A stretch of 64,000 nt of DNA from Maribellus maritimus (lineage in GTDB: Bacteria; Bacteroidota; Bacteroidia; Bacteroidales; Prolixibacteraceae): the NCBI RefSeq assembly GCF_022267315.1, contig NZ_JAIKLE010000005.1, positions 62,001 to 126,000 of the forward strand, in the 5' to 3' direction. The notes below the pieces were generated by a model. The model was not told the DNA's origin, ran no database searches, and worked only from the letters and a program-made list of their open reading frames with translations. Numbering within the stretch: the stretch's first letter is position 1; the number at the start of each line of letters is the position of its first letter. Both the position numbers and the translations under genes were made by a program. Shown here one piece after another: positions 1-9,652 of this stretch.

Positions 1-209
1 TCGCGTTTAAAATCGATAATACGGTATTTGCGTTTGTGTCCCCCACCTATATACCTCATCGTCATGCGGCCCTGGTTGTTTCTACCTCCAGATTTCCGCA
101 GGGGCTCCAACAATGATTTCTCAGGTGTAGATGCAGTAATGGTATCAAAAGCACCTATAATCTTGTGCCTTTGACCCGGAGTTACTGGTTTTAGTTTTCT
201 TACTGCCAT
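1..209 (-). CDS. rplB: 50S ribosomal protein L2, N-terminal part (runs off the window)
   Basis: Translation of the minus strand from the ATG at 207-209 begins [16 protein letters not shown] and continues with the [19 protein letters not shown] and GGGHKRKYR segments typical of L2. L2 is a large-subunit protein needed for subunit joining and peptidyl-transferase assembly. Only about 69 residues lie in the window; the rest is left of position 1. It starts 6 nt after the rplW stop, in the standard S10-operon position, so it is almost certainly cotranscribed with rplW. Confidence 0.95.
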   Translation of the reverse strand, partial: MAVRKLKPVTPGQRHKIIGAFDTITASTPEKSLLEPLRKSGGRNNQGRMTMRYIGGGHKRKYRIIDFKR

Positions 210-215
210 TTTATA

Positions 216-506
216 TTAAATATTACTATAAAAGTCAATACTATCACCTTCTACCAAAGTAACAATTGCTTTTTTGTAAGAAGCAGTTTTACCGGTAATG
301 ATACCGCCTTTGGTATATCTTGATTTCATTTTTCCACCATAAACTATGGTATTTACGCTGTCAACCGAAACATTATAAAGGTTTTCAACAGCCTTTTTAA
401 TTTGAGGTTTGGTTGCTCTGCGATCAACGACAAAACCGTAACGGTTAAACCGCTCAGCCTGGTCTGTCATTTTTTCTGTTACTAATGGTTTTATTAATAT
501 TTCCAT
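216..506 (-). CDS. rplW: 50S ribosomal protein L23
   Basis: A 96-residue protein of normal L23 length. It starts MEILIKPLVTEKMTDQ, which carries the L23 'P.vTEK' motif, and has the lysine-rich loop around residues 58-70 followed by the YKKAIVTL strand. L23 lines the polypeptide exit tunnel and docks trigger factor and SRP. It lies between rplD (12 nt gap) and rplB (6 nt gap) in the S10-type operon, and nothing about it is unusual. Confidence 0.97.
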   Translation of the reverse strand: MEILIKPLVTEKMTDQAERFNRYGFVVDRRATKPQIKKAVENLYNVSVDSVNTIVYGGKMKSRYTKGGIITGKTASYKKAIVTLVEGDSIDFYSNI

Positions 507-518
507 TTTTTACAAGCC

Positions 519-1148
519 TTATAGGTTAAACGCCTCTTCTATTTTTTTCACAGACCCCTCAACAAGAACAACAGTTTTTGCGTTTAAAATCTGATAAGTA
601 TTTAACTCAGAAGCAGTTACAACCGAAACATCCTTCAAATTTCTGGAGGACAAATATATATTATTATTTTCGACTGGTAAAACGAAAAGTGACTTTTTAT
701 CAGCGATTTGCAAATTTGCTTTAATCGTCACCAATTCCTTTGTTTTAGGCGCTTCCAAATTAAAATCTTCGAGAACTACAATACTTTTTTCGTTTGCCTT
801 ATAAGTCAACGCTGATTTTCTGGCCAACTGTTTTACTTTCTTGTTCAGTTTAAAGCCATAATTGCGCGGACGTGGTCCAAAAACAGTACCACCACCACGG
901 AAAACAGGAGACTTGATACTACCGGCACGAGCTGTACCTGTACCTTTTTGTCTTTTAATTTTCTTGGTACTTCCTGCAATCTCAGCACGTTCTTTTGCTT
1001 TATGCGTTCCCTGACGCTGATTTGCCAAATATTGTTTTACATCGAGATAAATGGCATGGTCGCTGGGTTCAATACCGAAAATCTGGTCGTTTAAAGCGAC
1101 CTTTCTTCCGGTTTCTTTTCCTTCTATATTCAGTACACTTAGTTCCAT
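519..1148 (-). CDS. rplD: 50S ribosomal protein L4
   Basis: A 209-residue L4. The long internal loop that reaches the exit tunnel is visible at about residues 45-100 ([11 protein letters not shown], then [13 protein letters not shown]). The start codon lies inside the end of rplC (10 nt overlap), which indicates translational coupling. In Proteobacteria L4 also represses its own S10 operon; whether that holds here cannot be judged, because this operon begins with rpsL rather than rpsJ. Confidence 0.97.
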   Translation of the reverse strand: MELSVLNIEGKETGRKVALNDQIFGIEPSDHAIYLDVKQYLANQRQGTHKAKERAEIAGSTKKIKRQKGTGTARAGSIKSPVFRGGGTVFGPRPRNYGFKLNKKVKQLARKSALTYKANEKSIVVLEDFNLEAPKTKELVTIKANLQIADKKSLFVLPVENNNIYLSSRNLKDVSVVTASELNTYQILNAKTVVLVEGSVKKIEEAFNL

Positions 1149-1768
1149 TGTTTCCTAATAATTATGTATGAACCTTTGGCGCCAGGCACTGAACCTTTCA
1201 CCACAATTAAATTCTTTTCAGGAATAATTTTCACTACTTCCAGGTTTTCAATAGTGATGGTTTTACCACCATCTCTACCTGCCATTCGCATTCCTTTAAA
1301 AACACGTGAAGGCCACGAGGAGGCTCCGATAGAACCCGGTGCTCTCAGCCTGTTGTGCTGTCCGTGTGTTGCATCATTCACACCACGGAAATTGTGTCTT
1401 TTTACTACACCCTGGAATCCTTTTCCTTTTGAAACTCCGATTACGTCAACGTAATCTCTTTCATGGAAAATTGAAACATCGATTTCCTGTCCCAACTCAA
1501 ATTCTTCCTGGTAAGTGTTATGAAACTCAACTACTTTACGCTTTGGTGAAACACCAGCCTTTTTAAAGTGGCCATACTCGGCTTTTGTGGCGTGTTTTTC
1601 TTTCTTATCGCCATAAGCCAGCTGAAGCGCTTCGTAGCCGTCGGTTTTGGTGGTTTTCACTTGTGTAACTACACAAGGACCAGCCTCAATCACAGTGCAT
1701 GGGATATTTTTCCCCTCAACACTGAATACGGATGTCATTCCGATTTTTTTTCCAATAATACCAGCCAT
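1139..1768 (-). CDS. rplC: 50S ribosomal protein L3
   Basis: A 209-residue L3 starting [15 protein letters not shown], with the conserved [14 protein letters not shown] stretch and the [14 protein letters not shown] segment. That loop reaches toward the peptidyl-transferase centre, and its glutamine is the methylation target of PrmB in some bacteria. The 3' end overlaps the rplD start by 10 nt, and the rpsJ stop is 21 nt upstream. Length and context are ordinary. Confidence 0.97.
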   Translation of the reverse strand: MAGIIGKKIGMTSVFSVEGKNIPCTVIEAGPCVVTQVKTTKTDGYEALQLAYGDKKEKHATKAEYGHFKKAGVSPKRKVVEFHNTYQEEFELGQEIDVSIFHERDYVDVIGVSKGKGFQGVVKRHNFRGVNDATHGQHNRLRAPGSIGASSWPSRVFKGMRMAGRDGGKTITIENLEVVKIIPEKNLIVVKGSVPGAKGSYIIIRKQWN

Positions 1769-1789
1769 TTTTCGACTACTTTTTAATTA

Positions 1790-2095
1790 TCAAACTTTAA
1801 TTTCAACTTCAACGCCACTGGGTAATTCCAGCTTCATTAAGGCGTCAATTGTTTTTGCGGTAGAGCTGTAAATATCAATCAAACGTTTGTATGACGACAA
1901 CTGAAACTGCTCTCTCGATTTTTTATTCACGAAAGTGGAACGCAAAACTGTAAAAACTCTTCTGTGCGTTGGTAGCGGAATAGGACCACTTACAACAGCT
2001 CCGGTAGTTTTTACCGTTTTAACGATCTTCTCAGCCGATTTGTCAACAAGGTTGTGATCGTAAGATTTCAGCTTAATCCTGATCTTTTGACTCAT
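1790..2095 (-). CDS. rpsJ: 30S ribosomal protein S10 (NusE)
   Basis: A 101-residue S10 with the N-terminal [15 protein letters not shown] strand and the [17 protein letters not shown] loop. S10 is a small-subunit head protein and, as NusE, couples transcription to translation through NusB/NusG. It follows fusA by only 20 nt. There is no tuf gene between them, the usual state in Bacteroidota, so the str and S10 gene sets form one continuous cluster. Confidence 0.97.
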   Translation of the reverse strand: MSQKIRIKLKSYDHNLVDKSAEKIVKTVKTTGAVVSGPIPLPTHRRVFTVLRSTFVNKKSREQFQLSSYKRLIDIYSSTAKTIDALMKLELPSGVEVEIKV

Positions 2096-2115
2096 AATGA
2101 GAAAATTGTTATAAA

Positions 2116-4230
2116 TTATTTTAATAAATCAACTCTTCCCTGTACACTTTCCAATACTTTCTCTGCCAACTGACGCGGTACTTCCTGGTAGTCGTTAAAC
2201 TCCATTGATGAAGTAGCACGTCCGGACGAGAGCGTACGCAATACCGTCACATAACCAAACTGTTCTGATAGCGGAACTTTTGCGTTTATTACTTTTGCAC
2301 CGCCTTTGGTTTCCATTCCTGCAATATCTCCACGACGACGGTTCAAATCTCCAATAATATCACCCATATATTCTTCCGGAGTAACAATCTCCAGTTTCAT
2401 AATAGGTTCAAGCAATTTGGGACTAGCCTTAGAGGCTGCATTCTTAAATGCTTGTCTCGCACAAATTTCAAACGACAACTGGTCTGAATCCACCGGGTGA
2501 AATGAACCGTCAAGCAAAGTCACTTTAAGGCTGTCGACCGGATATCCTGCAAGCGGTCCGTTTGACAGTGCTTCCTGAAATCCTTTTTGTACGGAAGGAA
2601 TATATTCACGTGGAATTCTTCCACCTTTTACTTCGTCAACAAATTGTAAACCCTGTACCCCTTCGTCTGCGGGTTCAACCCGAACAATGATATCAGCAAA
2701 TTTACCGCGTCCACCGGTTTGTTTTTTGAATACTTCACGTAACTCAACCGATTGGCTAATTGCTTCTTTGTATGCTACCTGGGGAGCTCCCTGATTACAC
2801 TCAACTTTAAATTCACGTCTCAGCCTGTCAATCAGAATTTCGAGGTGAAGTTCTCCCATACCGCGAATAACAGTTTGGCCTGAGTCAGGGTCGGTATTTA
2901 CCTGGAATGTCGGATCTTCTTCTGCTAATTTGGCTAAACCGTTTCCAAGACGATCCAAATCTTTTTGTGATTTTGGTTCTACCGCAATACCAATAACCGG
3001 TTCCGGAAATTCCATACTTTCCAGTTCGATCGGATTTTTAATATCACAAAGGGTATCACCTGTACGAATATCTTTGAATCCAACTGCAGCGCAGATATCT
3101 CCTGCTTCAATTACATCCTTTGGATTTTGTTTATTGGAGTGCATCTGGTATAAACGTGAAATACGCTCTTTTTTACCTGTTCTTGAGTTTAATACCTGCG
3201 AACCGGATTCAATTTTACCTGAATACACTCTGATATATGCCAAACGACCAACAAACGGGTCGGTAGCAATCTTAAATGCCAAAGCAGCAAGTGGTTCATC
3301 AACATCAGCTGTCCGGGTAACTTCTTTATCAATTACCGGATTTTTACCTGTTACATCTCCTTTATCAAGCGGGCTTGGAAGGAAAGCACATACTGAATCG
3401 AGCAAACGCTGAACTCCTTTATTTTTAAATGCTGATCCACACATCATTGGGATAATAACTCCATCGATGGTGGCACGGCGAATAACCGTAAGCATCTCTT
3501 CTTTTGTTATAGAATCCGGGTCCTCGAAGTAACGTTCCAAAATTGCATCGTCAACTTCGGCAACCGATTCTACCAGTTTTTCTTTCCATTCTTCAGCCTG
3601 TTCCATCAATTCTTCTGGAATATCTTCAAGGCTGTAGTTGGTTCCCATATTTTCATCGTCGAACCAGCGAATGGCTTTCATTTCAATAAGATCGATAACC
3701 CCTTCAAATCTTTCTTCTGCACCGATCGGAATTTGAACCGGCACCGGGTTCGCTCGTAATTTTTCTTTAATATCATTATATACATTAAAGAAATCAGCCC
3801 CCTGACGGTCCATTTTATTTACAAAAGCTATTCTCGGAACACCATATTTTTCTGCCTGACGCCATACAGTTTCCGACTGAGCTTCAACGCCACCTACTGC
3901 ACAAAAAAGTGCAACGGTACCATCCAATACACGTAATGAGCGTTCGACTTCAACGGTGAAATCAACGTGCCCGGGAGTATCAATGATGTTGATCTTATGT
4001 TCAGCATCTTTATATTTCCAGAAAGTGGTTGTAGCAGCAGAAGTAATTGTAATACCTCTTTCCTGCTCCTGTTCCATCCAGTCCATGGTAGCAGCGCCAT
4101 CGTGCACTTCACCAATACGATGCGTTAATCCCGTGTAAAAGAGAATTCGCTCAGTTACTGTGGTCTTACCCGCATCAATGTGCGCCATAATACCAATGTT
4201 TCTTGTATTTTTCAGATCTTGTTTAGCCAT
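2116..4230 (-). CDS. fusA: Translation elongation factor G
   Basis: A 704-residue EF-G, the GTPase that drives ribosomal translocation and, with RRF, recycling. GTPase motifs are intact: G1 AHIDAGKT at residues 16-23, G3 DTPGH beginning at D84, and G4 NKMD at 138-141. Domain IV carries the GGRGKFADI and [14 protein letters not shown] segments of bacterial EF-G. It sits in the str order rpsL-rpsG-fusA, 67 nt after rpsG. Full length with no missing motif, so a canonical EF-G is more likely than the EF-G2 paralogue. Confidence 0.98.
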   Translation of the reverse strand: MAKQDLKNTRNIGIMAHIDAGKTTVTERILFYTGLTHRIGEVHDGAATMDWMEQEQERGITITSAATTTFWKYKDAEHKINIIDTPGHVDFTVEVERSLRVLDGTVALFCAVGGVEAQSETVWRQAEKYGVPRIAFVNKMDRQGADFFNVYNDIKEKLRANPVPVQIPIGAEERFEGVIDLIEMKAIRWFDDENMGTNYSLEDIPEELMEQAEEWKEKLVESVAEVDDAILERYFEDPDSITKEEMLTVIRRATIDGVIIPMMCGSAFKNKGVQRLLDSVCAFLPSPLDKGDVTGKNPVIDKEVTRTADVDEPLAALAFKIATDPFVGRLAYIRVYSGKIESGSQVLNSRTGKKERISRLYQMHSNKQNPKDVIEAGDICAAVGFKDIRTGDTLCDIKNPIELESMEFPEPVIGIAVEPKSQKDLDRLGNGLAKLAEEDPTFQVNTDPDSGQTVIRGMGELHLEILIDRLRREFKVECNQGAPQVAYKEAISQSVELREVFKKQTGGRGKFADIIVRVEPADEGVQGLQFVDEVKGGRIPREYIPSVQKGFQEALSNGPLAGYPVDSLKVTLLDGSFHPVDSDQLSFEICARQAFKNAASKASPKLLEPIMKLEIVTPEEYMGDIIGDLNRRRGDIAGMETKGGAKVINAKVPLSEQFGYVTVLRTLSSGRATSSMEFNDYQEVPRQLAEKVLESVQGRVDLLK

Positions 4231-4297
4231 TTTTTAAACCAATTTTCTTAATCCTATTTTTACTAATCTTAAAAACTAAACTATACCATTTTCTAAA

Positions 4298-4774
4298 CTA
4301 AAATCTGAAATGTGCAAACGCACGGTTTGCTTCGGCCATTCTGTGGGTATCTTCTTTCTTTTTGAAAGCTCCACCTTCTTCGTTAAATGCAGCTACAATT
4401 TCTGCAGATAATTTATCGGCCATTGATTTACCCGAACGCTTCCGGGCAAACAATATCATATTTTTAATACTGATTGCGGTTTTTCTTTCCGGTCTGATTT
4501 CCATAGGAACCTGAAAGGTAGCACCACCTACACGGCGGCTTTTAACTTCAACAGCCGGAGTAATATTTTCCAATGCTTTTTTCCAAACATCAAGAGGCGA
4601 AAGTTCTGTATCCTTCACTCTTTTTTCAACCATATCCAATGTTTGATAGAAAATGGCATAAGCAGTAGATTTTTTACCATCTACCATTAAATCGTTGACA
4701 AACCGGGTTACCAAAGTATCGTTGAATTTTGGATCCGGAAGCAAAATCCGCTTTTTTGGTTTCGTCTTTCTCAT
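4298..4774 (-). CDS. rpsG: 30S ribosomal protein S7
   Basis: A 158-residue S7 starting [15 protein letters not shown], with the [19 protein letters not shown] segment that binds the 3' domain of 16S rRNA and a C-terminal [13 protein letters not shown]7 nucleates assembly of the 30S head. In enterobacteria S7 also represses the str operon by binding the rpsL-rpsG intercistronic RNA. Here that gap is 129 nt and holds an inverted repeat, which makes similar control conceivable but unproven. Confidence 0.97.
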   Translation of the reverse strand: MRKTKPKKRILLPDPKFNDTLVTRFVNDLMVDGKKSTAYAIFYQTLDMVEKRVKDTELSPLDVWKKALENITPAVEVKSRRVGGATFQVPMEIRPERKTAISIKNMILFARKRSGKSMADKLSAEIVAAFNEEGGAFKKKEDTHRMAEANRAFAHFRF

Positions 4775-4817
4775 TTTAAAACTTTTAAGTGTTATTTAAA
4801 TTGGCTGCCCGTAGGCG

Positions 4818-4842
4818 GTCTTCAGTGTTTTCTTCGGAAGAC
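4818..4842 (-). promoter_or_regulatory. Inverted repeat in the rpsL-rpsG intercistronic RNA
   Basis: GTCTTC (4818-4823) and GAAGAC (4837-4842) pair around a 13-nt loop inside the 129-nt gap between rpsL and rpsG. There is no strong T-run after it on the minus strand, so it does not look like a terminator. Position alone suggests a possible S7 feedback site; no sequence match to the enterobacterial site was established. Confidence 0.3.
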
Positions 4843-4903
4843 ATTTTGAAAGAAAACCTTACTCAACCAAACCACTGCAAATAACGTTGTTAAATACTAA
4901 TTT

Positions 4904-5278
4904 TTACTTTTTTGGTTTTTTAGCACCATATTTTGAACGACGTTGTAAACGTCCTTCTACACCTGCTGTATCAAGAGCACCACGAATTAAGTGATAACGT
5001 ACACCTGGCAAGTCTTTTACCCTGCCGCCACGTACCAATACAATGGAGTGTTCCTGCAAATTGTGTCCTTCACCGGGAATATACGCATTTACCTCTTTCC
5101 CATTGGTCAACCTCACCCTTGCTACTTTACGCATCGCTGAGTTAGGTTTTTTTGGAGTTGTGGTATAAACACGCACACATACACCGCGACGTTGCGGGCA
5201 TGAATCTAAAGCCGGAGATTTACTCTTCTCAACTTTAGTTTGTCTTCCTTTTCTAACTAACTGTTGAATAGTTGGCAT
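4904..5278 (-). CDS. rpsL: 30S ribosomal protein S12
   Basis: A 124-residue S12, the decoding-centre protein that controls fidelity. It starts [12 protein letters not shown]. The [10 protein letters not shown] loop keeps both lysines (K43, K44), the wild-type state linked in other bacteria to streptomycin sensitivity, and [13 protein letters not shown] is intact. It is the first gene of the cluster. Its start is 49 nt downstream of a consensus -7 box, with a second promoter behind that. Confidence 0.97.
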   Translation of the reverse strand: MPTIQQLVRKGRQTKVEKSKSPALDSCPQRRGVCVRVYTTTPKKPNSAMRKVARVRLTNGKEVNAYIPGEGHNLQEHSIVLVRGGRVKDLPGVRYHLIRGALDTAGVEGRLQRRSKYGAKKPKK

Positions 5279-5327
5279 AAATACCTGTTTTTTTATAACG
5301 TTAATAATACTTTTTCAAAACGGACTG

Positions 5328-5356
5328 CAAAAGTATGCAAAAATCCTTAAAAACAA
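5328..5356 (-). promoter_or_regulatory. Promoter P1 of the rpsL ribosomal cluster
   Basis: On the minus strand TTG (5354-5356) is followed after 18 nt by TACTTTTG (5328-5335). This matches the Bacteroidota sigma-ABfr consensus of a TTTG -33 box and a TAnnTTTG -7 box. It lies 49 nt upstream of the rpsL ATG. Confidence 0.75.
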
Positions 5357-5401
5357 TACGTTTCGGGGGAAAAATGCATAGCACCCCCTTAAAACGGCAC
5401 G

Positions 5402-5430
5402 CAAAAGTACAAATTCTTACCAAAGAACAA
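5402..5430 (-). promoter_or_regulatory. Promoter P2 of the rpsL ribosomal cluster
   Basis: A second TTG (5428-5430), 18-nt spacer, TACTTTTG (5402-5409) on the minus strand, 74 nt upstream of P1. The box, spacer and some flanking bases (GCAAAAGTA preceded by ACGG on the plus strand) resemble P1 closely, so the two probably arose by duplication. Confidence 0.7.
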
Positions 5431-5501
5431 TAACATTTTACTTCTTTTTTCCAAAAATTAAGATTGAAATTTGGGGAATAAAAGATACCTACAGAGAAAA
5501 G

Positions 5502-6875
5502 TTAATTATTTACCCTTTCTTTCCATAACGCTTTGAGCGGATTAAATATACGCTGTATCAGTTTCAGGTCTTCCGTTATAATTTCGGCCTGCCCCATTAA
5601 CTGATTTTGAAACTCAAGAGACTTCCCGTAATTGGTAACCAATCCCTCAGGAAAAACAACTTCTACCATATAAAAGTTATCTTCTGCCGGAACGAGAGAA
5701 ACATTGCTTACTTTTCCCCTGACCAAACCATATTCCATATAGGGATAATTATCAAATTTTATATTAACGTCCAATCCCTGTTTTACTTTTCCTGAACCGC
5801 GAATAGGAAGTTCTACTTTCCCAACAAGCTCACCAACGTTTTCGGGAACAATAGTAAATACCCTGTCGCCCTGAGTAACATTTTGATTAACACTCCAAAA
5901 TTTATTAAAGGTGATAACTCCATCGATTGGAGATCGCATCAGATAGGTTAACTCCCAATTACTTACTTCGCTTTTTAATATATTGAATGCCTCCTGAAGC
6001 TCTGATTTAAATTTGTTTTTCTGGTCGGAATACAACTTTTCGTTTTCAATTATCTTCTGTTCCAGTTCACTGATTTCAATTTCACGTTCAGCAAGCTGAG
6101 ACCGCAAACCGTCGAGTTCCCCTTTTTTACTCAACATCTCAGCTTCAGCCAATTCCAGGTCCGTGGAAGCAATCACCTGCCGGTCTTTTAATCCTTGTTG
6201 CCGCTCAAAATTTCTTTTTCTTATTTTGTACTCGTTGTTTACTGCATTTTTCTGCTCCCACAGCCTGTCGTATAAAATACGGGCCATATTGCGCTGCTGT
6301 TTTAACGATTCATTCATTCGGGGATAGTAATTCTGTTCAACAAACAGAAGCAGCTCATCATATTTTTTTAAAAACAGTGAATAGTATTCCTGGATTGTTC
6401 CGAGCTGAAGGTTTTTATCAAAAACAGGACGAATTGAAAAACCCAGGCTATCAAAAACAGGTTGAACAGAATCAATCTGCACATCCAGTTTTTGCACATC
6501 ACGGTATTCAGCGGGGTTTTGAATAAGCGCAATTACCTGCCCTGCTTTTACCCTGTCGTTGTCGGCAACGGGCAATTGTTCTATTTTACCGGTAGAACGG
6601 GCGACCAGAGTAGCCGGGGGATTTTCGGTTGTGATGATAATGTTTGAACGTAAAACTTCAGGATATTTAAAAACAAACGCAGATATAATGATAACGGCAA
6701 ACACAGCAAGAAAGATATAGATACCAAAACGCACAATACGTGCAGGAACTCCACCCAGAATTTCCTGCACCTCGCCTGAACGAATTTCTACAACGCCTCC
6801 TTTACCAGCGGTTAGCGTTTTTCTTTCCCGGGGTGAATTGGTTGCGTTTGTTGTATTTCCTGTATTATCCGGCAT
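5502..6875 (-). CDS. HlyD-family periplasmic adaptor of a C39 exporter
   Basis: A 457-residue membrane-fusion protein. A polar N-terminus of about 45 residues is followed by one membrane segment (about 47-70, IVRFGIYIFLAVFAVIII), then a lipoyl/barrel-sandwich half (STGKIEQLPVADNDRVKAGQ), a long coiled coil (about 160-310) and the second half (MRSPIDGVITFNKFWSVNQ). Such adaptors bridge an inner-membrane ABC transporter to an outer-membrane TolC channel. It starts 40 nt after the stop of the C39-ABC gene and is probably cotranscribed with it. No TolC-like gene is in the window. The family is clear; the cargo is unknown. Confidence 0.88.
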   Translation of the reverse strand: MPDNTGNTTNATNSPRERKTLTAGKGGVVEIRSGEVQEILGGVPARIVRFGIYIFLAVFAVIIISAFVFKYPEVLRSNIIITTENPPATLVARSTGKIEQLPVADNDRVKAGQVIALIQNPAEYRDVQKLDVQIDSVQPVFDSLGFSIRPVFDKNLQLGTIQEYYSLFLKKYDELLLFVEQNYYPRMNESLKQQRNMARILYDRLWEQKNAVNNEYKIRKRNFERQQGLKDRQVIASTDLELAEAEMLSKKGELDGLRSQLAEREIEISELEQKIIENEKLYSDQKNKFKSELQEAFNILKSEVSNWELTYLMRSPIDGVITFNKFWSVNQNVTQGDRVFTIVPENVGELVGKVELPIRGSGKVKQGLDVNIKFDNYPYMEYGLVRGKVSNVSLVPAEDNFYMVEVVFPEGLVTNYGKSLEFQNQLMGQAEIITEDLKLIQRIFNPLKALWKERVNN

Positions 6876-6915
6876 ATTTACCTTTTCTGTTTCTCTTTCC
6901 CTTTTGAAAGAGCCT

Positions 6916-9105
6916 TTAACTTCCTAATTCCAACTGGTTTTTTACCAGTCTGTAATATTTTCCTTTTTTATCAATTAATTCCTGATGTTTCCCTATTTCA
7001 ACAATTTGTCCTTTTTCAAGAACCACAATCTGATCGGCATTTTTCACGGTGCTCAAACGGTGCGCAACAACCACTACTGTTTTTCCTCTTGAAAACTCAT
7101 CCATGTTTTCCATGATGAGTTTTTCGTTGTTTGCATCAAGTGCATTTGTTGCCTCGTCAAAAAACAAATAGCTTGGATTTTTGTATATGGCCCGGGCAAT
7201 TAAAATCCGTTGCTTTTGCCCCTGGCTCAGCCCCGAGCCTTCCTGCCCGATAACGGTATTGTAACTTAAGGGCAACGATTCAATATAATTCTGAATATTC
7301 GCCATCTTTACTGCATGCAAAAACAGCTGTTCATCAATTGCTCCCTCGCTTACCACAATATTCCGCGCTATGGAATCGGAAAAAATAAAACCGTCCTGCA
7401 TAACCACACCACATTTGTCGCGCCACATGGGCTGGTAATAGTTCGCCAGCCGAACACCGCCAATTTTTATTTCGCCCTCCACCGGCTGGTAAAATCCGAG
7501 CATTAATTTTATTAATGTAGTCTTTCCGCTTCCACTGGTTCCGACTATAGCAGTTGTTTTATTTTCCGGAATTTCAAGATTGATGTTGTTTAATACTTTG
7601 GGTGACCGTGGCCCCTCATATTGAAATACAAGATTGAAAATAGATATGCTTTTATTTTCAGGAAGCATTTTAACTTTTGTTCCTGCAAATTCCTGCTCAT
7701 CTTTTTTCTCATGTATCTCGGCCAAACGTTCGAGACTTATTTTTGCATCCTGTGCCTGATGCATAAAATATATTAACTGCCGGAGCGGACTGTTTAGTTG
7801 CCCTAATATATATTGTATGGCCAACATCATCCCAAGGGTTAATTCGCCGTTGATAACCCCGGTGGCGGCAATTACAATTATCAGAATGTTTTTTGTTTCG
7901 TTAATAAATACAGAACCGGCGTTTTGGTATTGTTCCAGGGCCAGACTTTTTACACTTACTTTAAACAACCCGGCTTGTATACGCTCCCACTCCCAGCGCT
8001 TTTCTTTTTCGTAGTTGTTAAGCTTTATTTCCTGCATCCCGTTAATAATCTGGATGAGTTTGCTTTGGTTCTCCGACAATTTTCTGAACCGTTTATAATC
8101 GAGCTCCCGTCTTCGTTTCATAAAAATATAAACCCATACAAAATAAAGTACTGAGCCCACAATAAAAATCAGGAGTATCTTCAAGCTGTATATAGCGAGC
8201 ACAACAGCAAAAATTACCAGGCTGAACATTGAAAACAAAATACCGATGGACTGTGCCGTGAGAAAACGTTCTATTCTGCCATGATCTTCAATACGTTGTA
8301 AGATATCTCCGATCATTTTTGAATCGAAAAATCCGAGCGGAAGTTTCATCAATTTTATCAGGAAGTCGGAAATAATTGAAATATTTATTCGTGTTGAAAT
8401 ATGAAGCAAAATCCATGACCGAATAAAATCGACCGACATACGACTGATAAACAAAACCATTTGTGCAGCCAGAACCAGATAGATAAAACCAATGTCCTGG
8501 TTACTGATACCGACGTCGACAATACTTTGTGTAAGAAATGGCAAGACCAACTGAATTAGACTGCCAAGAAAAAAACCAAGAAGCAATTGAATCACCAGTT
8601 TTCGGTAGGGTTTCAAATAGTTTAACACAAACCTGAAACCCGTCCGTTTTACTTTTTCGTCGGCTTCCTGGTAAAAGTCGGGAGTTGGCTGTAACAACAA
8701 ACAAATCCCTTTTTCTTCGCCCTCTTTTACTGTAGAGAGCCATTTTTGTCTGAACTCGCTTTCAGAATACTCAAGCCGCCCAAAAGCCGGATCGGCGACA
8801 AAAACTTTTCCTTTTTTGAATTTGTAAACAACCACAAAATGGTTTTGCCCCCAGTGAACAATACACGGAAGCGGAGCCTCTTTTTTTAACTGTTCAAATG
8901 AAATTTTCACCCCCATCGAACGCAAACCGATTCCTTCGGCGGCGTCGCTAATCCCAAGTAAAGAAACCCCCTCGCGGGTAATAAATGATTTCTCCCGTAA
9001 AAATTCAGTAGAAAAATGTTTCCCGTAATATTTTGCGACCATTCGCAAACAACTTGGGCCGCAGTCCATTGCATCGTATTGCTGATAAAACGGGAATTTT
9101 GGCAT
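6916..9105 (-). CDS. Peptidase-C39 ABC transporter (bacteriocin or signal-peptide exporter)
   Basis: The start is placed at the ATG at 9103-9105 (729 aa), because MPKFPFYQQYDAMDCGPSC is the usual C39 beginning; an upstream ATG at 9177 would add 24 residues with no homology. Order of parts: C39 protease with Cys15 in DCGPSC, His in GQNHFVVV and the DPAFG aspartate; six membrane segments (about 155-430); then an ATPase with GTSGSGKT, LSQGQKQR and FFDEATNALD. Such proteins cleave double-glycine leaders and export the mature peptide. The HlyD adaptor follows directly. No precursor peptide with a GG leader was found nearby, so the substrate is unknown. Confidence 0.92.
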   Translation of the reverse strand: MPKFPFYQQYDAMDCGPSCLRMVAKYYGKHFSTEFLREKSFITREGVSLLGISDAAEGIGLRSMGVKISFEQLKKEAPLPCIVHWGQNHFVVVYKFKKGKVFVADPAFGRLEYSESEFRQKWLSTVKEGEEKGICLLLQPTPDFYQEADEKVKRTGFRFVLNYLKPYRKLVIQLLLGFFLGSLIQLVLPFLTQSIVDVGISNQDIGFIYLVLAAQMVLFISRMSVDFIRSWILLHISTRINISIISDFLIKLMKLPLGFFDSKMIGDILQRIEDHGRIERFLTAQSIGILFSMFSLVIFAVVLAIYSLKILLIFIVGSVLYFVWVYIFMKRRRELDYKRFRKLSENQSKLIQIINGMQEIKLNNYEKEKRWEWERIQAGLFKVSVKSLALEQYQNAGSVFINETKNILIIVIAATGVINGELTLGMMLAIQYILGQLNSPLRQLIYFMHQAQDAKISLERLAEIHEKKDEQEFAGTKVKMLPENKSISIFNLVFQYEGPRSPKVLNNINLEIPENKTTAIVGTSGSGKTTLIKLMLGFYQPVEGEIKIGGVRLANYYQPMWRDKCGVVMQDGFIFSDSIARNIVVSEGAIDEQLFLHAVKMANIQNYIESLPLSYNTVIGQEGSGLSQGQKQRILIARAIYKNPSYLFFDEATNALDANNEKLIMENMDEFSRGKTVVVVAHRLSTVKNADQIVVLEKGQIVEIGKHQELIDKKGKYYRLVKNQLELGS

Positions 9106-9652
9106 GCCGGTTTTTTTGATTTCGAAAGATAAGAAAAAAATATATTGGGTTCTAAAAACAATAATTGCAAAATACAAATGCTGGTGATACGGATAAAAAC
9201 TATTCTGAATTCTTAAAACGAATGATGCGGCGGTTTAATTTATGAAGCAATATTCATTTTTTAACCTTTGAAACAATTTTAAACAAGTCAGGAATACAAT
9301 CACCAAACAAAACTACGCTGAAAATCAAACCGGAACAAAAACTATCGCTTAACTTTCCCTTATTCCGGTTAACATTTCTTTCGCTTAAATAAGAAATATT
9401 AGATTGGACAAAAATTCTTTTCCCATTACCTTGCCAAAAAAATAACCGGCAAAAAAACATGGAAATAAATGATACTTCCGGCAACTTTTCCGCAGTTTTA
9501 TCCATCTACCTTTTGGGAAAAAGCAAAAAAACAGTTTTTTACCAAATTTAAATACTTGCCTGTAGTAACAAATACGAACCTAAAATTTGTGCGGAAAACA
9601 AAATATATTCAAACAACAATGTGTGTGAAAATTAAAAGAAAAAGTCAGAGTT
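9106..9652. other. Divergent intergenic region between the C39 exporter and the LytTR regulator
   Basis: About 550 bp of A+T-rich DNA separating the exporter (minus) from the regulator (plus). It must hold both promoters. Short open frames exist on both strands, but none shows a double-glycine leader, a signal peptide or a lipobox, so none is called. The inverted words ACCGGAA (about 9331) and TTCCGGT (about 9364) are about 27 nt apart and could be an operator or a weak hairpin. Confidence 0.5.

Noticed and set aside
2930-3412. Plus-strand 160-codon frame inside fusA
   Set aside because: A shadow of fusA in another frame with the skewed composition expected for antisense of a conserved gene.
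9254-9505. Minus-strand open frame upstream of the C39 exporter as a possible bacteriocin precursor
   Set aside because: No double-glycine or other leader pattern, odd composition, and no conserved features visible; most likely a chance frame.
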